Shown here: positions 36,349 through 45,012 of the stretch, piece after piece
Numbering within the stretch: position 1 is the stretch's first letter
Layout of the letters: each line of letters opens with the position of its first letter
NCBI RefSeq assembly: GCF_000720185.1
Contig: NZ_JOIY01000005.1
Coordinates: 152,719-216,718, forward strand
DNA from: Streptomyces sp. NRRL S-340
Lineage (GTDB): Bacteria; Actinomycetota; Actinomycetes; Streptomycetales; Streptomycetaceae
Length of the DNA stretch: 64,000 bases
Direction of reading: 5' to 3'
The notes under the pieces: generated by a model
The model's database searches: none
Seen by the model: the letters and a program-made list of their open reading frames with translations, nothing else
Told to the model about the DNA's origin: nothing
Position numbers and translations under genes: made by a program

Positions 36349-37872
36349 ATGCGCGCGCGCCCGCAGGAGAACTCGGAACGAGACACGGGGGCCAAGCCCG
36401 CGAGGAACCGTCCGCTGGTTCCCGCCACCCCGACGGCAGCCTCTCTCCTCGACCTCCAACGCACGGCGGGCAACACGGCCGTGGCGCGGATGCTCGACCT
36501 CGAGCGCCACAGCCACGGCCCGGGCTGCGGGCACGGGACCGCGGAGGCGGATACGGCACCGGTGCAGCGCTCCGCCGTGCACGACGTGCTGCGCACACCC
36601 GGCGCCCCGCTGGAGCCGGTGCTGCGGGCGGAGATGGAGGCCCGGCTCGGCGCGGACTTCTCGGACGTGCGCATGCACACCGACCAGGCGGCCCGGCGCT
36701 CGGCCGCCGAGATCGGTGCCCGCGCGTACACCTCGGGCAGTCACGTGGTCGTCGGCGAGGGCGGCGCCGACCGGCACACCCTCGCGCACGAGCTGACGCA
36801 CGTCGTCCAGCAGCGCAGCGGACCGGTCGCCGGCACCGACCGCGGCGACGGCCTGCGCGTCAGCGACCCCGGTGACCGCTTCGAGCGCGAGGCGGAGGCC
36901 AACGCCCACCGCGCCCTGGCCGCCGCGCTCCCCGCGGCCCCGCGGGCGGAGGCGCACGAGGCCGGCGCCCCGGGCCGGGAGCAGCAGGCTCAGGCCGCCC
37001 CGGCCGTCCAGCGGGCCCCCACGTTCCACCAGACGGAACAGACCGCCGAGTCCGACCGGGACGTCGCCCTGCGGATGCTGGACCGTGTCGCCCGTACCGC
37101 CGAGCGCGTCATCATCGCCACGCAGCCGAAGGCCAAGGGCAAGTTCACCCCTCATCTGGCCGTCAACCTGCTGCCCGACGGCACCCTGGGCATCGCGGGC
37201 AACACCGGCAAGCGGCTGGTCACCGAAGAGCAGCGCCAGAAGATCGACGCCGAGGTCAGGAAGTTCGCCGACGGCAGCGCACCCAGGGCCGGTCACCACG
37301 GCTGGGGTTCGAGCTCGGGGGAGCGGCAGCGGGAGCGGCAGGACCGCAGCAAACTCCGTGCCCTGGACTCCGGATCGTACGAAGAGGTCCACACCGAGTC
37401 GCCCGAACTGTCCGCGATCCGGGAGGCGATGCACAGGCCCCTCACCTGGTTCGCCGTCGGCAGGAAGGACAAGAAGCCCGCCCAGCACGGAGAGATGACG
37501 CTCCTGGGCGAGCAGGTCGCCGCCTGGAAGCGGAACCCCGGGGACCCGAACGCGCCCCGGACGGTGCACATGGGCGGCGTCAAACTGGCCTGCCTCGCCT
37601 GCGAGTGGGCCTTCGACGCGGTCAACAAGCACATCGGCGAGCCACTCGGTTACCGGGTGGTCGCCGCCGGGGCCCACGGGCAGTTCTTCCCCAACTGGGG
37701 CATGCCCGAATGGATGCAGAGGGAGCCCGCCGTGGTCGCAGAGATGAGCGCCAAGGCACACGCGATCGGTGCCGAACTGGCCGACGGGGTGATCAAGGGC
37801 GACATGGCCGTGGGGGACTTCCACCACGACCCCGCGGATTCCGTGTCGGAGTACGAGTCGGACTCCGACTGA
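36349..37872 (+). CDS. DUF4157 (eCIS core) protein with a deaminase-like C-terminal domain
   Basis: A 507-residue protein. Residues about 75-155 are the DUF4157/eCIS core domain (LEARLGADFSDVRMHTD is seen, ending in HTLAHELTHVVQQ, with zinc motif H147-ELTH). DUF4157 proteins are associated with extracellular contractile injection systems and their cargo. After a Pro/Ala linker, the C-terminal third has H380-G-E382 in AQHGEMTLL and C415-x-x-C418 in KLACLACEW, the spacing of the zinc and proton-shuttle motifs of cytidine deaminase-fold enzymes. A deaminase toxin loaded into an injection particle is my inference. There is no signal peptide. ATG 36349 follows GGAGGAG at a long 13 nt. No immunity gene or eCIS structural gene is adjacent. 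Confidence 0.75.
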   Translation: MRARPQENSERDTGAKPARNRPLVPATPTAASLLDLQRTAGNTAVARMLDLERHSHGPGCGHGTAEADTAPVQRSAVHDVLRTPGAPLEPVLRAEMEARLGADFSDVRMHTDQAARRSAAEIGARAYTSGSHVVVGEGGADRHTLAHELTHVVQQRSGPVAGTDRGDGLRVSDPGDRFEREAEANAHRALAAALPAAPRAEAHEAGAPGREQQAQAAPAVQRAPTFHQTEQTAESDRDVALRMLDRVARTAERVIIATQPKAKGKFTPHLAVNLLPDGTLGIAGNTGKRLVTEEQRQKIDAEVRKFADGSAPRAGHHGWGSSSGERQRERQDRSKLRALDSGSYEEVHTESPELSAIREAMHRPLTWFAVGRKDKKPAQHGEMTLLGEQVAAWKRNPGDPNAPRTVHMGGVKLACLACEWAFDAVNKHIGEPLGYRVVAAGAHGQFFPNWGMPEWMQREPAVVAEMSAKAHAIGAELADGVIKGDMAVGDFHHDPADSVSEYESDSD

Positions 37873-37941
37873 CCTTCCGGGCGAGGTCCGCGGGCGGCCG
37901 GTGCGGGGTGGAGAGCCCGTAACAACCGTGTGGGCATGGCG

Positions 37942-37960
37942 CCCTGACGCTCGGTCAGGG
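37942..37960. promoter_or_regulatory. 7-bp dyad before the monooxygenase start
   Basis: CCCTGAC-GCTCG-GTCAGGG is a perfect dyad ending 4 bp before ATG 37965. It could be an operator or a hairpin hiding the ribosome site. Confidence 0.45.
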
Positions 37961-37964
37961 CAGG

Positions 37965-39434
37965 ATGGACGTCACATCGCGCCGCGATGCGGCCGCGCCG
38001 GCGGCCGTGCCCAGACCGGGGAGCCTCGACGCCATGCCCGACCGGACACCCGACCGCCTGCCCACGGCCCTGGTGGTCGGTGCGAGCGCCGCGGGCCTGT
38101 TCGCCGCGGCGGCGCTGAGCGAGTTCGCCGAGGTCACGATCGTCGAGCGGGACAGCCTCCCCGCCGGCGTCGCGCCCCGCCGCGGCGTGCCCCAGGCCCG
38201 GCACGCGCACCTGGTGTGGAGCGGCGGGGTGCGCGCCTTCGACGACCTGCTGCCCGGTGTCGTCGACGACGTCGTGGCCAGGGGCGGCCGGCTCGTCCGC
38301 ATCATGGGCGACATGGTCTCGCGCGCCCCCAACGAGGTCTGGTTCCGCCGCTTCCTCGCCCCGCACCACCGCAATCTGGTCTGTTCCCGGAACCTGCTCG
38401 ACGCCGTCCTGCGCGACCGGGTGCTCGCCCACCCGCGGATCACGCTCCGGCAGGCCACGACCGCCCTCGGGCCGACGGGCGACGCCCGCCGCGTCACCGG
38501 TCTGCGGGTCCGGGACACGACCGGCGAGCGCACCCTGACCGCCGACCTCGTCGTCGACGCATCGGGACGCGGCTCCCGTGCCCCGCAGTGGCTCGAAGCC
38601 CTCGGGCTCCCGCGCGTCGTCGAGCGCAGGGTCGACGCCGGCATCACCTACGCAACCCGCCTCTACCGGGCCCCCGGCACCACCGCCGGCACCCGCTTCC
38701 CCCTCGTCAACGTGCAGGCCAACCCGGCGAAGGCACCGGGCCGGGGCGGCATCGTCCTGCCCGTCGAGGGCGGCCGCTGGATCGTCACCCTCGCCGGGAC
38801 CCGCGGCGGGGAGCCGACCGGCGACCCGGACGCCTTCGTGGAGTTCGCCCGGCGCCTGGGAGACCCCGTCATCGCCAGACTGATCGAGCAGGCCGAAGCC
38901 GTCGGCGGCGTCACCGTGACCCGCGGCACGGCCAACCAGCGCCGCCACTACGAGAAGATGCGGCGCCGGCCCGACGGATTCCTGGTCGTCGGTGACGCCG
39001 TCGCCGGCTACAACCCCGTGTACGGCCACGGACTGACCGTGGCGGCACAGAGCGCCGCCGCCGTCCGCGACCTGCTGCGCGGAACCGGCTTCCCGGTCCC
39101 CGGCGGCATGCGTCGCCTCCAGCGTGCCGCCACCCGCCCCGTCTCGGCCGCCTGGAACCTCGCGGTCGGACAGGACGCCTTCTATCCGGACGCCACCGAC
39201 ACCGCGCCGAGCCCCGCACAACGGCTCCTCGCGCGGTACGTCGACCGGGCGGTGGCCACGGGAGCCCGCAACCCCCGCGCCCTGAGCGCCCTGCTGGACG
39301 TCATGAGCCTGGAGGAACCGGCCACCCGCCTGTTCGCACCCGACATGCTGCTCCCCATGCTGTTCGGGCCCAGGAAGAAGCACCTGACGGGACCGCCGCT
39401 GACGGAGGCGGAGTGGGAGGCGGCCCTGCCGTAG
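37965..39434 (+). CDS. FAD-dependent monooxygenase/epoxidase
   Basis: A 489-residue flavoprotein of the aromatic hydroxylase/epoxidase superfamily: FAD-binding GxGxxG-like ALVVGASAAGLFAAAAL, the DG-type region LVVDASGRGSRAPQWLEALG, and GFLVVGDAVAGYNPVYGHGLTVAAQSA that binds the FAD phosphates. Its C-terminus lacks a thioredoxin-like domain. The start may be ATG 37965 or the internal ATG at 38034, closer to the Rossmann fold. It stands alone before a TetR operator palindrome; the TetR downstream probably controls its own EamA operon rather than this gene. The substrate is unknown. Confidence 0.82.
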   Translation: MDVTSRRDAAAPAAVPRPGSLDAMPDRTPDRLPTALVVGASAAGLFAAAALSEFAEVTIVERDSLPAGVAPRRGVPQARHAHLVWSGGVRAFDDLLPGVVDDVVARGGRLVRIMGDMVSRAPNEVWFRRFLAPHHRNLVCSRNLLDAVLRDRVLAHPRITLRQATTALGPTGDARRVTGLRVRDTTGERTLTADLVVDASGRGSRAPQWLEALGLPRVVERRVDAGITYATRLYRAPGTTAGTRFPLVNVQANPAKAPGRGGIVLPVEGGRWIVTLAGTRGGEPTGDPDAFVEFARRLGDPVIARLIEQAEAVGGVTVTRGTANQRRHYEKMRRRPDGFLVVGDAVAGYNPVYGHGLTVAAQSAAAVRDLLRGTGFPVPGGMRRLQRAATRPVSAAWNLAVGQDAFYPDATDTAPSPAQRLLARYVDRAVATGARNPRALSALLDVMSLEEPATRLFAPDMLLPMLFGPRKKHLTGPPLTEAEWEAALP

Positions 39435-39448
39435 ACCGCTCCAAGCCG

Positions 39449-39484
39449 CCTCTCACTAGGTAGACTGACCTACCTAGTGAGAGG
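39449..39484 (+). promoter_or_regulatory. 36-bp perfect TetR operator palindrome
   Basis: CCTCTCACTAGGTAG (39449-39463) is perfectly complementary to 39470-39484 with a 6-bp centre. It lies directly upstream of the TetR start and is the expected autoregulatory operator. Confidence 0.75.
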
Positions 39485-39495
39485 GGTGGTCTGTG

Positions 39496-40104
39496 ATGAG
39501 CGAGACCGGCGCCGCGGCCCCGCGGCCCACCAGGCGGCGGGGTGCCGCGCGGGAGCGGCTGCTCGCCGCCGCGTCGCGCCGCTTCTACGCGGACGGCGTG
39601 TGCGCGACCGGCATCGACACGATCACCGCCGAGGCGGGCGTGGCGAAGATGAGCCTGTACAACAACTTCTCCTCCAAGGCCGACCTGGTCAGGGCCTACC
39701 TCGATGCCCGGCACGAGGAGTGGCTCGGCCTGTACCGCCGGCGGCTGGAACGGGCCGCGGACGCCCGTGACGGCGTGCTGGCCGTCTTCGACGCCTACGC
39801 CGACCACGCGGCGTTCGCCTACGAGCACGGCTTCCGCGGCTGCGGGCTGCTGAACGCGGCGGCCGAGCTGCCCGCCGGGGACGAGGGACGGGCCGTCGTG
39901 CGCCGGCACAAGGAGGAGGTCGAGGCCCTGCTCGCCGGGCACGTCGGCCAACTGCTGCCCGGACGGCCCGAGGAGGCCCGCGCGACGGCCGAGCACCTGG
40001 CGTTCCTGCTGGAGGGCGCGATGGCACGCGCCGGACTCGAGGGCGCCGGCACGCGCCTGGAGCACGCCCGGGCGATGGCGGCGGACCTGCTGGACCGGCT
40101 GTGA
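39496..40104 (+). CDS. TetR family regulator
   Basis: A 202-residue TetR protein with HTH residues 18-60 (RERLLAAASRRFYADGVCATGIDTI and GVAKMSLYNNFSSKADLV) and a C-terminal domain of the type found next to DMT exporters (AFAYEHGFRGCGLLNAAAELP). ATG 39496 and the GTG just before it are both possible starts. The 36-bp palindrome upstream is its likely operator. An EamA transporter gene follows after 13 bp, so both form an autoregulated unit. Confidence 0.88.
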   Translation: MSETGAAAPRPTRRRGAARERLLAAASRRFYADGVCATGIDTITAEAGVAKMSLYNNFSSKADLVRAYLDARHEEWLGLYRRRLERAADARDGVLAVFDAYADHAAFAYEHGFRGCGLLNAAAELPAGDEGRAVVRRHKEEVEALLAGHVGQLLPGRPEEARATAEHLAFLLEGAMARAGLEGAGTRLEHARAMAADLLDRL

Positions 40105-40117
40105 CCCGGGCGCCCCG

Positions 40118-41095
40118 GTGGCAAGGGGGTCGGTGTGCGTGCTGGTGGCGTCGGCGCTGTGGGGGACCACCGGGACGGCCGCGGCCTTCGCCCCGGGCGT
40201 GGGACCCCTCGCGATCGGGGCGGCCGCCATGGGGCTGGGCGGCCTGCTCCAGGCACTCGTGGCCGCGACGCGTATCGCCCGGCAGGCGCCGCGGCTGCGG
40301 GCACGCGGCGGCGTCGTCCTGCTCGGCGCCCTGGCGGTCGGAGCCTACCCGCTGGCCTTCTACACCTCGATGCACCTGGCGGGGGTCGCGGCCGGCACGG
40401 TCGTGTCGATCGGTTCCGCCCCGCTCGCCTCGGCCCTCGTCGAGCGGGTCGTGGACGGGCGCCGGCTGACTCGCCGCTGGACGGCCGGCGCCGCCCTGGG
40501 CCTGTCGGGTACGGCCCTGCTGTGCGCGGCCGAGGCGACGCGGGCCCACTCGGGTCCCGGCGCCCACTCCGCCGCGCCGACCGTGCTCGGGGTGGGACTG
40601 GGGCTGGTGGCCGGTCTCACCTACGCCCTGTACTCCTGGGCGGCCCACCGGCTGATCAGCGGCGGTGTCACTTCCGGTGCGGCCATGGGCACCGTCTTCG
40701 GCCTGGGCGGGCTGCTGCTCCTGCCCGTCCTGCTGGCCACCGGCGCCCCGCTCCTCGACTCGTGGTCCCATGCGGCTGTCGGGGCCTACCTGGCGCTGGT
40801 GCCCATGTTCGCCGGTTACGTGCTGTTCGGCTGGGGCCTCGCGCATGTCCCGGCGAGCACCGCGACCACGCTCTCACTGCTGGAGCCCGCGGTCGCCGCC
40901 GTCCTGGCCGTCCTGGTGGTCGGCGAACGCCTGCCCCTGCCGGGCTGGGCCGGGATCGCCGCGGTCGTCGGCTGCCTCGCCGTGCTCACCGTGCCGGCCC
41001 GGGCCGCCCGTACCCCCCGGCCGGCCGCCGCACTCACTTGTACTGGGCGAGCTGAATCAGGTTGCCGCACGTGTCGTCGAGCACCGCTGTGGTGA
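40118..41095 (+). CDS. EamA/DMT superfamily transporter
   Basis: A 325-residue protein with ten TM segments in two EamA repeats (VLVASALWGTTGTAAAFAP in the first; GLVAGLTYALYSWAAHRLI opens the second; LSLLEPAVAAVLAVLVVGERL ends it). It exports a metabolite or amino acid under control of the TetR just upstream. The last 20 residues are polar and read into the convergent VOC gene with a 62-bp overlap, so the natural stop may have been lost. Confidence 0.85.
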   Translation: MARGSVCVLVASALWGTTGTAAAFAPGVGPLAIGAAAMGLGGLLQALVAATRIARQAPRLRARGGVVLLGALAVGAYPLAFYTSMHLAGVAAGTVVSIGSAPLASALVERVVDGRRLTRRWTAGAALGLSGTALLCAAEATRAHSGPGAHSAAPTVLGVGLGLVAGLTYALYSWAAHRLISGGVTSGAAMGTVFGLGGLLLLPVLLATGAPLLDSWSHAAVGAYLALVPMFAGYVLFGWGLAHVPASTATTLSLLEPAVAAVLAVLVVGERLPLPGWAGIAAVVGCLAVLTVPARAARTPRPAAALTCTGRAESGCRTCRRAPLW

Positions 41096-41420
41096 CCGGA
41101 CCCATCTCCACCGGCTCCTGGGTGAAGCGCACCCCCAGACCGCGCAGCCGGTGGAACTCGGCGTGCACGTCCTCGACGGCGAAGGAGGTGAGCGGGATGC
41201 CGTCCGCGACCAGCGCGGTCCGGTACGGCTCCACCGCGGGGTGGCTGTCGGGTTCCAGCACCAGTTCCGTGCCGTCGGGGTCCTCCGGCGACACCACGGT
41301 CAGCCACCGGTGCTCGCCGAGCGGGACCTCGGCCTTCTTCACGAAGCCCAGCACCTCGGTGTAGAAGCGCAGGGCCTTGTCCTGGTCGTCGACGAAGACG
41401 CTGGACAGGTGGATCTTCAT
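41034..41420 (-). CDS. VOC family (glyoxalase-like) protein
   Basis: A 128-residue vicinal oxygen chelate protein (KIHLSSVFVDDQDKALRFYTEVLGF; DDTCGNLIQLAQY at the end). Metal-ligand positions are only partly kept. The ATG overlaps the ArsR stop (ATGA), so ArsR and VOC form one operon, a common arrangement in actinobacteria for a stress- or drug-binding protein. Function beyond the fold is unknown. Confidence 0.85.
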   Translation of the reverse strand: MKIHLSSVFVDDQDKALRFYTEVLGFVKKAEVPLGEHRWLTVVSPEDPDGTELVLEPDSHPAVEPYRTALVADGIPLTSFAVEDVHAEFHRLRGLGVRFTQEPVEMGPVTTAVLDDTCGNLIQLAQYK

Positions 41421-41710
41421 GGAGTGCTCTCCGGCGCATCGGGCCTGAGCCATCGGGTCATGATGTCCTCAAGCGGTGCGGTGTTCAGGTCGTGGAACTT
41501 GTAGCGGCCCTCGCGGCGCACCCGGACCAGGCCCGCGGCTTCCAGCACGGCCAGGTGCTGGCTGACCGCCTGGCGGGACAGTCCCAGGCCGTGCCTGGCC
41601 GTCAGGCGCCCGCACATCTCGAACAGGGACTGCCCGTCCCGTTCCGCCAGCTCGTCGAGGATGCGCCGGCGGGTGGGGTCGGCCAGCGCCTTGAAGACAT
41701 CTTCCGGCAC
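41417..41710 (-). CDS. ArsR family regulator, leaderless
   Basis: A 97-residue ArsR/SmtB winged-helix protein (VFKALADPTRRRILDELAERDG; LGLSRQAVSQHLAVLEAAGLVRVRREG). No cysteine metal site is visible, so it is of the non-metal-sensing type. GTG 41710 is chosen because TTGTCA-18 bp-TATCGT places transcription start on it. An AGGCAAG dyad lies in the spacer. It is coupled to the VOC gene behind it. Confidence 0.87.
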   Translation of the reverse strand: MPEDVFKALADPTRRRILDELAERDGQSLFEMCGRLTARHGLGLSRQAVSQHLAVLEAAGLVRVRREGRYKFHDLNTAPLEDIMTRWLRPDAPESTP

Positions 41711-41716
41711 GGTCCC

Positions 41717-41746
41717 ACGATAGGCAAGTCGCCGCTTGCCTGACAA
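41717..41746 (-). promoter_or_regulatory. ArsR promoter/operator
   Basis: Minus strand TTGTCA (41746-41741), 18-bp spacer, TATCGT (41722-41717). The spacer is almost filled by AGGCAAG-N6-CTTGCCT (41722-41741), a perfect dyad and likely autoregulatory operator. Confidence 0.65.
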
Positions 41747-41821
41747 TCTCCGGGCCGGTGCCGGCCGTGTCCCGGGTGCGCGCGGGGGAAGCCGCCGACG
41801 CCGAGCGTGGTCCGTCCCGGG

Positions 41822-42487
41822 TCAGGTCCGCGTCCGGTCGCGGGGGGCCGACAGGTCGTCCAGTTCGGCGGCGAAGAGCAGGGCGGGGTCGAAGCCCATG
41901 CCGGCGAAGTGGCCCGCGAGTTCCAGGGACAGCACGCCGTGCAGCCGGGTCCAGAAGACCAGGGCCCTGTGGAGGGCCGCGGGCGGAGCGGTGTGGCCGC
42001 CGGCCCACTCCCGGTGGTCCCGCAGGTGGATGCCGAACGCGGTCTCCCGGCCCTCGGGATCCCGCTCCGTGCAGGCGTCGAGCAGGAGGGCCATGATCTG
42101 GTCGGCGATCCCGGTGATGTCCTCGGGGGCGTGGTAGCCGGGGACGGGAGTGCCGTAGATGAGGAGGTACCGCTGGGGGTCCTCCAGGGCCCAGTCGCGC
42201 AGCGTGTGTGCCAGTGCGGCGAGGTCGGCCCCGGCGGCGCGGGACGCGCCGAGCGCACCGGCGAGACTGCGGTAGGCGTCCCGGACGAGTTCGGTGATCA
42301 GGTCGTCGCGGTTGGCGAAGTAGCGGTAGAGGGCGGGGCCGCTCATGCCCATCCGCTTGGCGATCGCGTTGAGGGAGAGGGCGGACACCCCCGCCGCGGC
42401 GATCTGCTCCCAGGCGTGCTCCTTGATCTCCGCGCGGACCTGGACGCGGTAGCGCTCGCGCGGGTTCTGCGGGTCCGGCTTCTCCAT
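41822..42487 (-). CDS. TetR family regulator with TetR_C_13-like domain
   Basis: A 221-residue TetR protein. The HTH (SALSLNAIAKRMGMSGPALYRYFANRDDLI) is at residues 38-66 and the C-terminal domain contains LLIYGTPVPGYHAPED, typical of the WHG/TetR_C_13 group. It is divergent from the SRPBCC gene at 42712; the intergenic region has mirrored CGTTAGA/TCTAACG elements and a strong promoter, so it probably represses both genes. Confidence 0.87.
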   Translation of the reverse strand: MEKPDPQNPRERYRVQVRAEIKEHAWEQIAAAGVSALSLNAIAKRMGMSGPALYRYFANRDDLITELVRDAYRSLAGALGASRAAGADLAALAHTLRDWALEDPQRYLLIYGTPVPGYHAPEDITGIADQIMALLLDACTERDPEGRETAFGIHLRDHREWAGGHTAPPAALHRALVFWTRLHGVLSLELAGHFAGMGFDPALLFAAELDDLSAPRDRTRT

Positions 42488-42598
42488 GGCGTGCCTCCCG
42501 CCTCCTGTCCCGGGTCCTGGCGCGCCGCCGGCCGGGCCTGAGTCCGAGGCGGCTGCGAACGCGGTCGCCGCCCGTGCGCGGCTACGCTCTCAAGGTTT

Positions 42599-42660
42599 CG
42601 TTAGAGGCTATCACCAAGGCTGTTGACCTCTCACTCGACATAGCGTTATAACTTCTAACG
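42599..42660 (+). promoter_or_regulatory. Divergent promoter region with mirrored CGTTAGA sites
   Basis: TTGACC (42623-42628), 18 bp, TATAAC (42647-42652) drives the SRPBCC gene. CGTTAGA (42599-42605) and TCTAACG (42654-42660) flank it as an inverted pair, and GTTATAAC (42645-42652) is itself a dyad. Confidence 0.65.
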
Positions 42661-42711
42661 ATCGCGCCACCATCTAGCTCATCCTGTCGCCCCGCCCACG
42701 AGAGGGTCACC

Positions 42712-43371
42712 ATGCCGGGCAAGCCTCGTAAGTCCCGTACTCGCCGCAGCGCCGTCCGTGCCGCCCTGCCCACCGTCCCGCTCGTCACCGGTGCGCTCGG
42801 CACCGCGGTCGTGCCCGCCGGTGCCGCCCCGCAGCAGCACGCCGCGTCCCTCACCTGCCAAGGGCAGGGCGTCGACCCGGACGCGCGCGTCCGCCACCGG
42901 ACCGAGACCGTGATCCACGCACCGTTGCGCACCGTCTGGAAGCTCCAGACCGACGTCGAACGATGGCCCGCCTGGCAGGCTTCCGTGACGAGCGCGGAAC
43001 GCCTCGGCCGCGGCCCCTTCCGGCCGGGCTCGGCGTTCCGGTGGGTCACCCCGGTGCCCCCGAACCCGGCGACCGGCGCCACCAGGCTCGACATCACCTC
43101 GACCGTCCGGCAGCTCAGGTACGGCTCCTGCGTCCGCTGGACCGGCCCCGCGGTCGGTGAGGGCCTGCGCATCGACGGCGTCCACGTATGGACCTTCACC
43201 AGGGTCCGGGGCGGTGTCCGGGTACGGACCGAGGAGACCCACACCGGTCCTCAGGTCGACGCCGACGTCCCCGAGGCGACCGAGATCCTCCGCCAGGGTC
43301 TCGAAGCGTGGCTGACCGATCTGAGGACGGCGGCCGAAGCACGCTCGGGCGGGGCCGGTCAGCCGTCGTGA
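42712..43371 (+). CDS. SRPBCC (START-like) family protein, probably exported
   Basis: A 219-residue protein. An Arg-rich N-terminus followed by a hydrophobic stretch (ALPTVPLVTGALGTAVVPAGAAP) suggests a signal peptide, possibly Tat-like although no clear twin-arginine motif is seen. From residue 60 it is a polyketide cyclase/SRPBCC fold (TVIHAPLRTVWKLQTDVERWPAWQ). Such folds bind hydrophobic ligands. GAGAGGG precedes the ATG. It is driven by a good promoter opposite a TetR gene. Confidence 0.8.
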   Translation: MPGKPRKSRTRRSAVRAALPTVPLVTGALGTAVVPAGAAPQQHAASLTCQGQGVDPDARVRHRTETVIHAPLRTVWKLQTDVERWPAWQASVTSAERLGRGPFRPGSAFRWVTPVPPNPATGATRLDITSTVRQLRYGSCVRWTGPAVGEGLRIDGVHVWTFTRVRGGVRVRTEETHTGPQVDADVPEATEILRQGLEAWLTDLRTAAEARSGGAGQPS

Positions 43372-43406
43372 TGCCTGCCGGGCGGCAGGCCGTCGCGGTG
43401 CGCCGC

Positions 43407-44258
43407 TCAGCGCCGGTAGGCGGCCACCGCGAGCCGTACGAACGACCGGATCAACGGGTTCGTCTCCCCCTCGTTCCACGCGACCACCGCGGGGTTCGGC
43501 GGTATCCCGGTCAGCGGTACGACGGTCAGCCCCTCCGGCACCTCGTGGTCCACCAGGGTCATGCCCACCGTGCCGTTCCACAGGACCGCCTGCCGGCACT
43601 CGTGGACGGTCCGTACCACCGGACCTCCGCGGCGCCCGCCTCCGCTCCAGTACTCCTGCCAGAGCGGATCGGTGCCCTCCGGGAACAGGAACCAGCGGCG
43701 GCCGGCGAGTTCGGCCGGGTCCAGGCTGTCGCGGCCGGCCAGCGGATCATCGGCGCGCAGCAGCGCGCCCACCGGATCGGCGCGCAACGTCCGCACCTCC
43801 AGGCCGGTTTCGTCGAACGGCCCGCGGGTCAGGGCGACGTCGACCAGCCCCGCGTGCAGTCCGCAGGTGGGGTCGGTCAGATCGGTGTCGCGGACCCGGA
43901 CCTCGACGTGCGGGTGCCGCAGGCGGTAGGCGTCGGCCAGCCGCGCCGCCGCCGGGTCGCCGCTGTCCCCGAGGATGCCGATCGTGACGGTGGCGGCGCC
44001 CGCGGCGGCGGCCACGCGGGCGCCGGCCCGGTCGGCCCGGTCCAGCAGGGCCCGAGCCTCCTCCAGCAGGACCGCCCCGACCGCGGTGAGCGTGACACCG
44101 GCGGAAGACCGGACGAACAGCGGGGCGCCCACCTCGGCCTCCAGACGTCTGATCGCCCGGCTCAGCGGAGGCTGGCTCATGTGCAGCCGGGCGGCGGCCC
44201 GCCCGAAGTGGAGTTCCTCGGCGACCGCCACGAAATAACGCAGCGTGCGTAGCTCCAT
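43407..44258 (-). CDS. LysR family regulator
   Basis: A 283-residue LysR regulator. The HTH is MELRTLRYFVAVAEELHFGRAAARLHMSQPPLSRAIRRLE, followed by the periplasmic-binding-like effector domain. It is divergent from a cupin/DoxX pair with an 80-bp gap and is the likely regulator of that pair. Confidence 0.9.
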   Translation of the reverse strand: MELRTLRYFVAVAEELHFGRAAARLHMSQPPLSRAIRRLEAEVGAPLFVRSSAGVTLTAVGAVLLEEARALLDRADRAGARVAAAAGAATVTIGILGDSGDPAAARLADAYRLRHPHVEVRVRDTDLTDPTCGLHAGLVDVALTRGPFDETGLEVRTLRADPVGALLRADDPLAGRDSLDPAELAGRRWFLFPEGTDPLWQEYWSGGGRRGGPVVRTVHECRQAVLWNGTVGMTLVDHEVPEGLTVVPLTGIPPNPAVVAWNEGETNPLIRSFVRLAVAAYRR

Positions 44259-44338
44259 GGTGCAACGATACCCAGACGGTATCGAGGCGCCGGAACGGGT
44301 CTTGGACAGGTGCGGCGCCCCGGCAGTGGAATCGAGAC

Positions 44339-44950
44339 ATGAACGCCGAACCCGCCACCGCCGAACCCGCCACCGCCGAACCCGCCACCGGCGACATGAC
44401 CGCCGAACCGACCGCCGCTCCGTCCGGCGCCGGCCCCGCCGTGTCGGTGGTCGGACCGGACGACGGAGAGACGATCCTGCTCGGCACCACACGCCTGCGG
44501 ATCCTCGAGGACGGCAGCACCACCGGGCACCGCCTCGGCATCGCCGAGTCCGTCCTCGCGCCGCACACGCCCGGCCCCCCGCAGCACCGCCACGCCCAGC
44601 ACGACGAGGGGTTCTACGTCATCTCCGGCACGGTGCGGTTCACCGTGGGGGAGAAGGACCACGACGCCACCGCGGGCACCCTCGTGATGGTGCCGCCCGG
44701 AGTCCCGCACACCTTCGCCAACACCACCGGCCGGCCCGCCGTCATGCTCAGCACCTTCACGCCGGACCTGTACGTGCAGTACTTCCGGGACCTGCGGGAC
44801 ATGCTCGCCGGCGGTGCCGCACCGACCCCGCAGGCGAGCATCCGGACGATGAGCCGCTACGCCACCGAGCCCGCCGTCGACTTCGCCCGGCGGCCGCCGG
44901 AGCACCACCGTCCGGCCGCCGGCGCCGACCCGCACGACGAACACCGCTGA
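44339..44950 (+). CDS. Cupin domain protein with a repeat N-terminus
   Basis: A 203-residue single-domain cupin. Metal-binding motif 1 is HRHAQHDEGFYVISG and motif 2 is PPGVPHTFANT. The first 17 residues are three copies of AEPAT, encoded by a 15-bp tandem repeat. Homologous cupins include quercetin-dioxygenase-like and sugar-isomerase-like proteins, so the reaction is unknown. It is transcribed opposite the LysR gene; a DoxX gene follows after 62 bp. Confidence 0.85.
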   Translation: MNAEPATAEPATAEPATGDMTAEPTAAPSGAGPAVSVVGPDDGETILLGTTRLRILEDGSTTGHRLGIAESVLAPHTPGPPQHRHAQHDEGFYVISGTVRFTVGEKDHDATAGTLVMVPPGVPHTFANTTGRPAVMLSTFTPDLYVQYFRDLRDMLAGGAAPTPQASIRTMSRYATEPAVDFARRPPEHHRPAAGADPHDEHR

Positions 44951-45012
44951 AGAGGCCCCTCCTTCCACGCCCTTGAGCCCACCCGCAACCGACAGCAGCG
45001 ACGAACGGGACG

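Noticed and set aside
37965..40104. Flavin monooxygenase and TetR as one operon
   Set aside because: A 36-bp operator and own promoter space separate them; the TetR more likely controls EamA.
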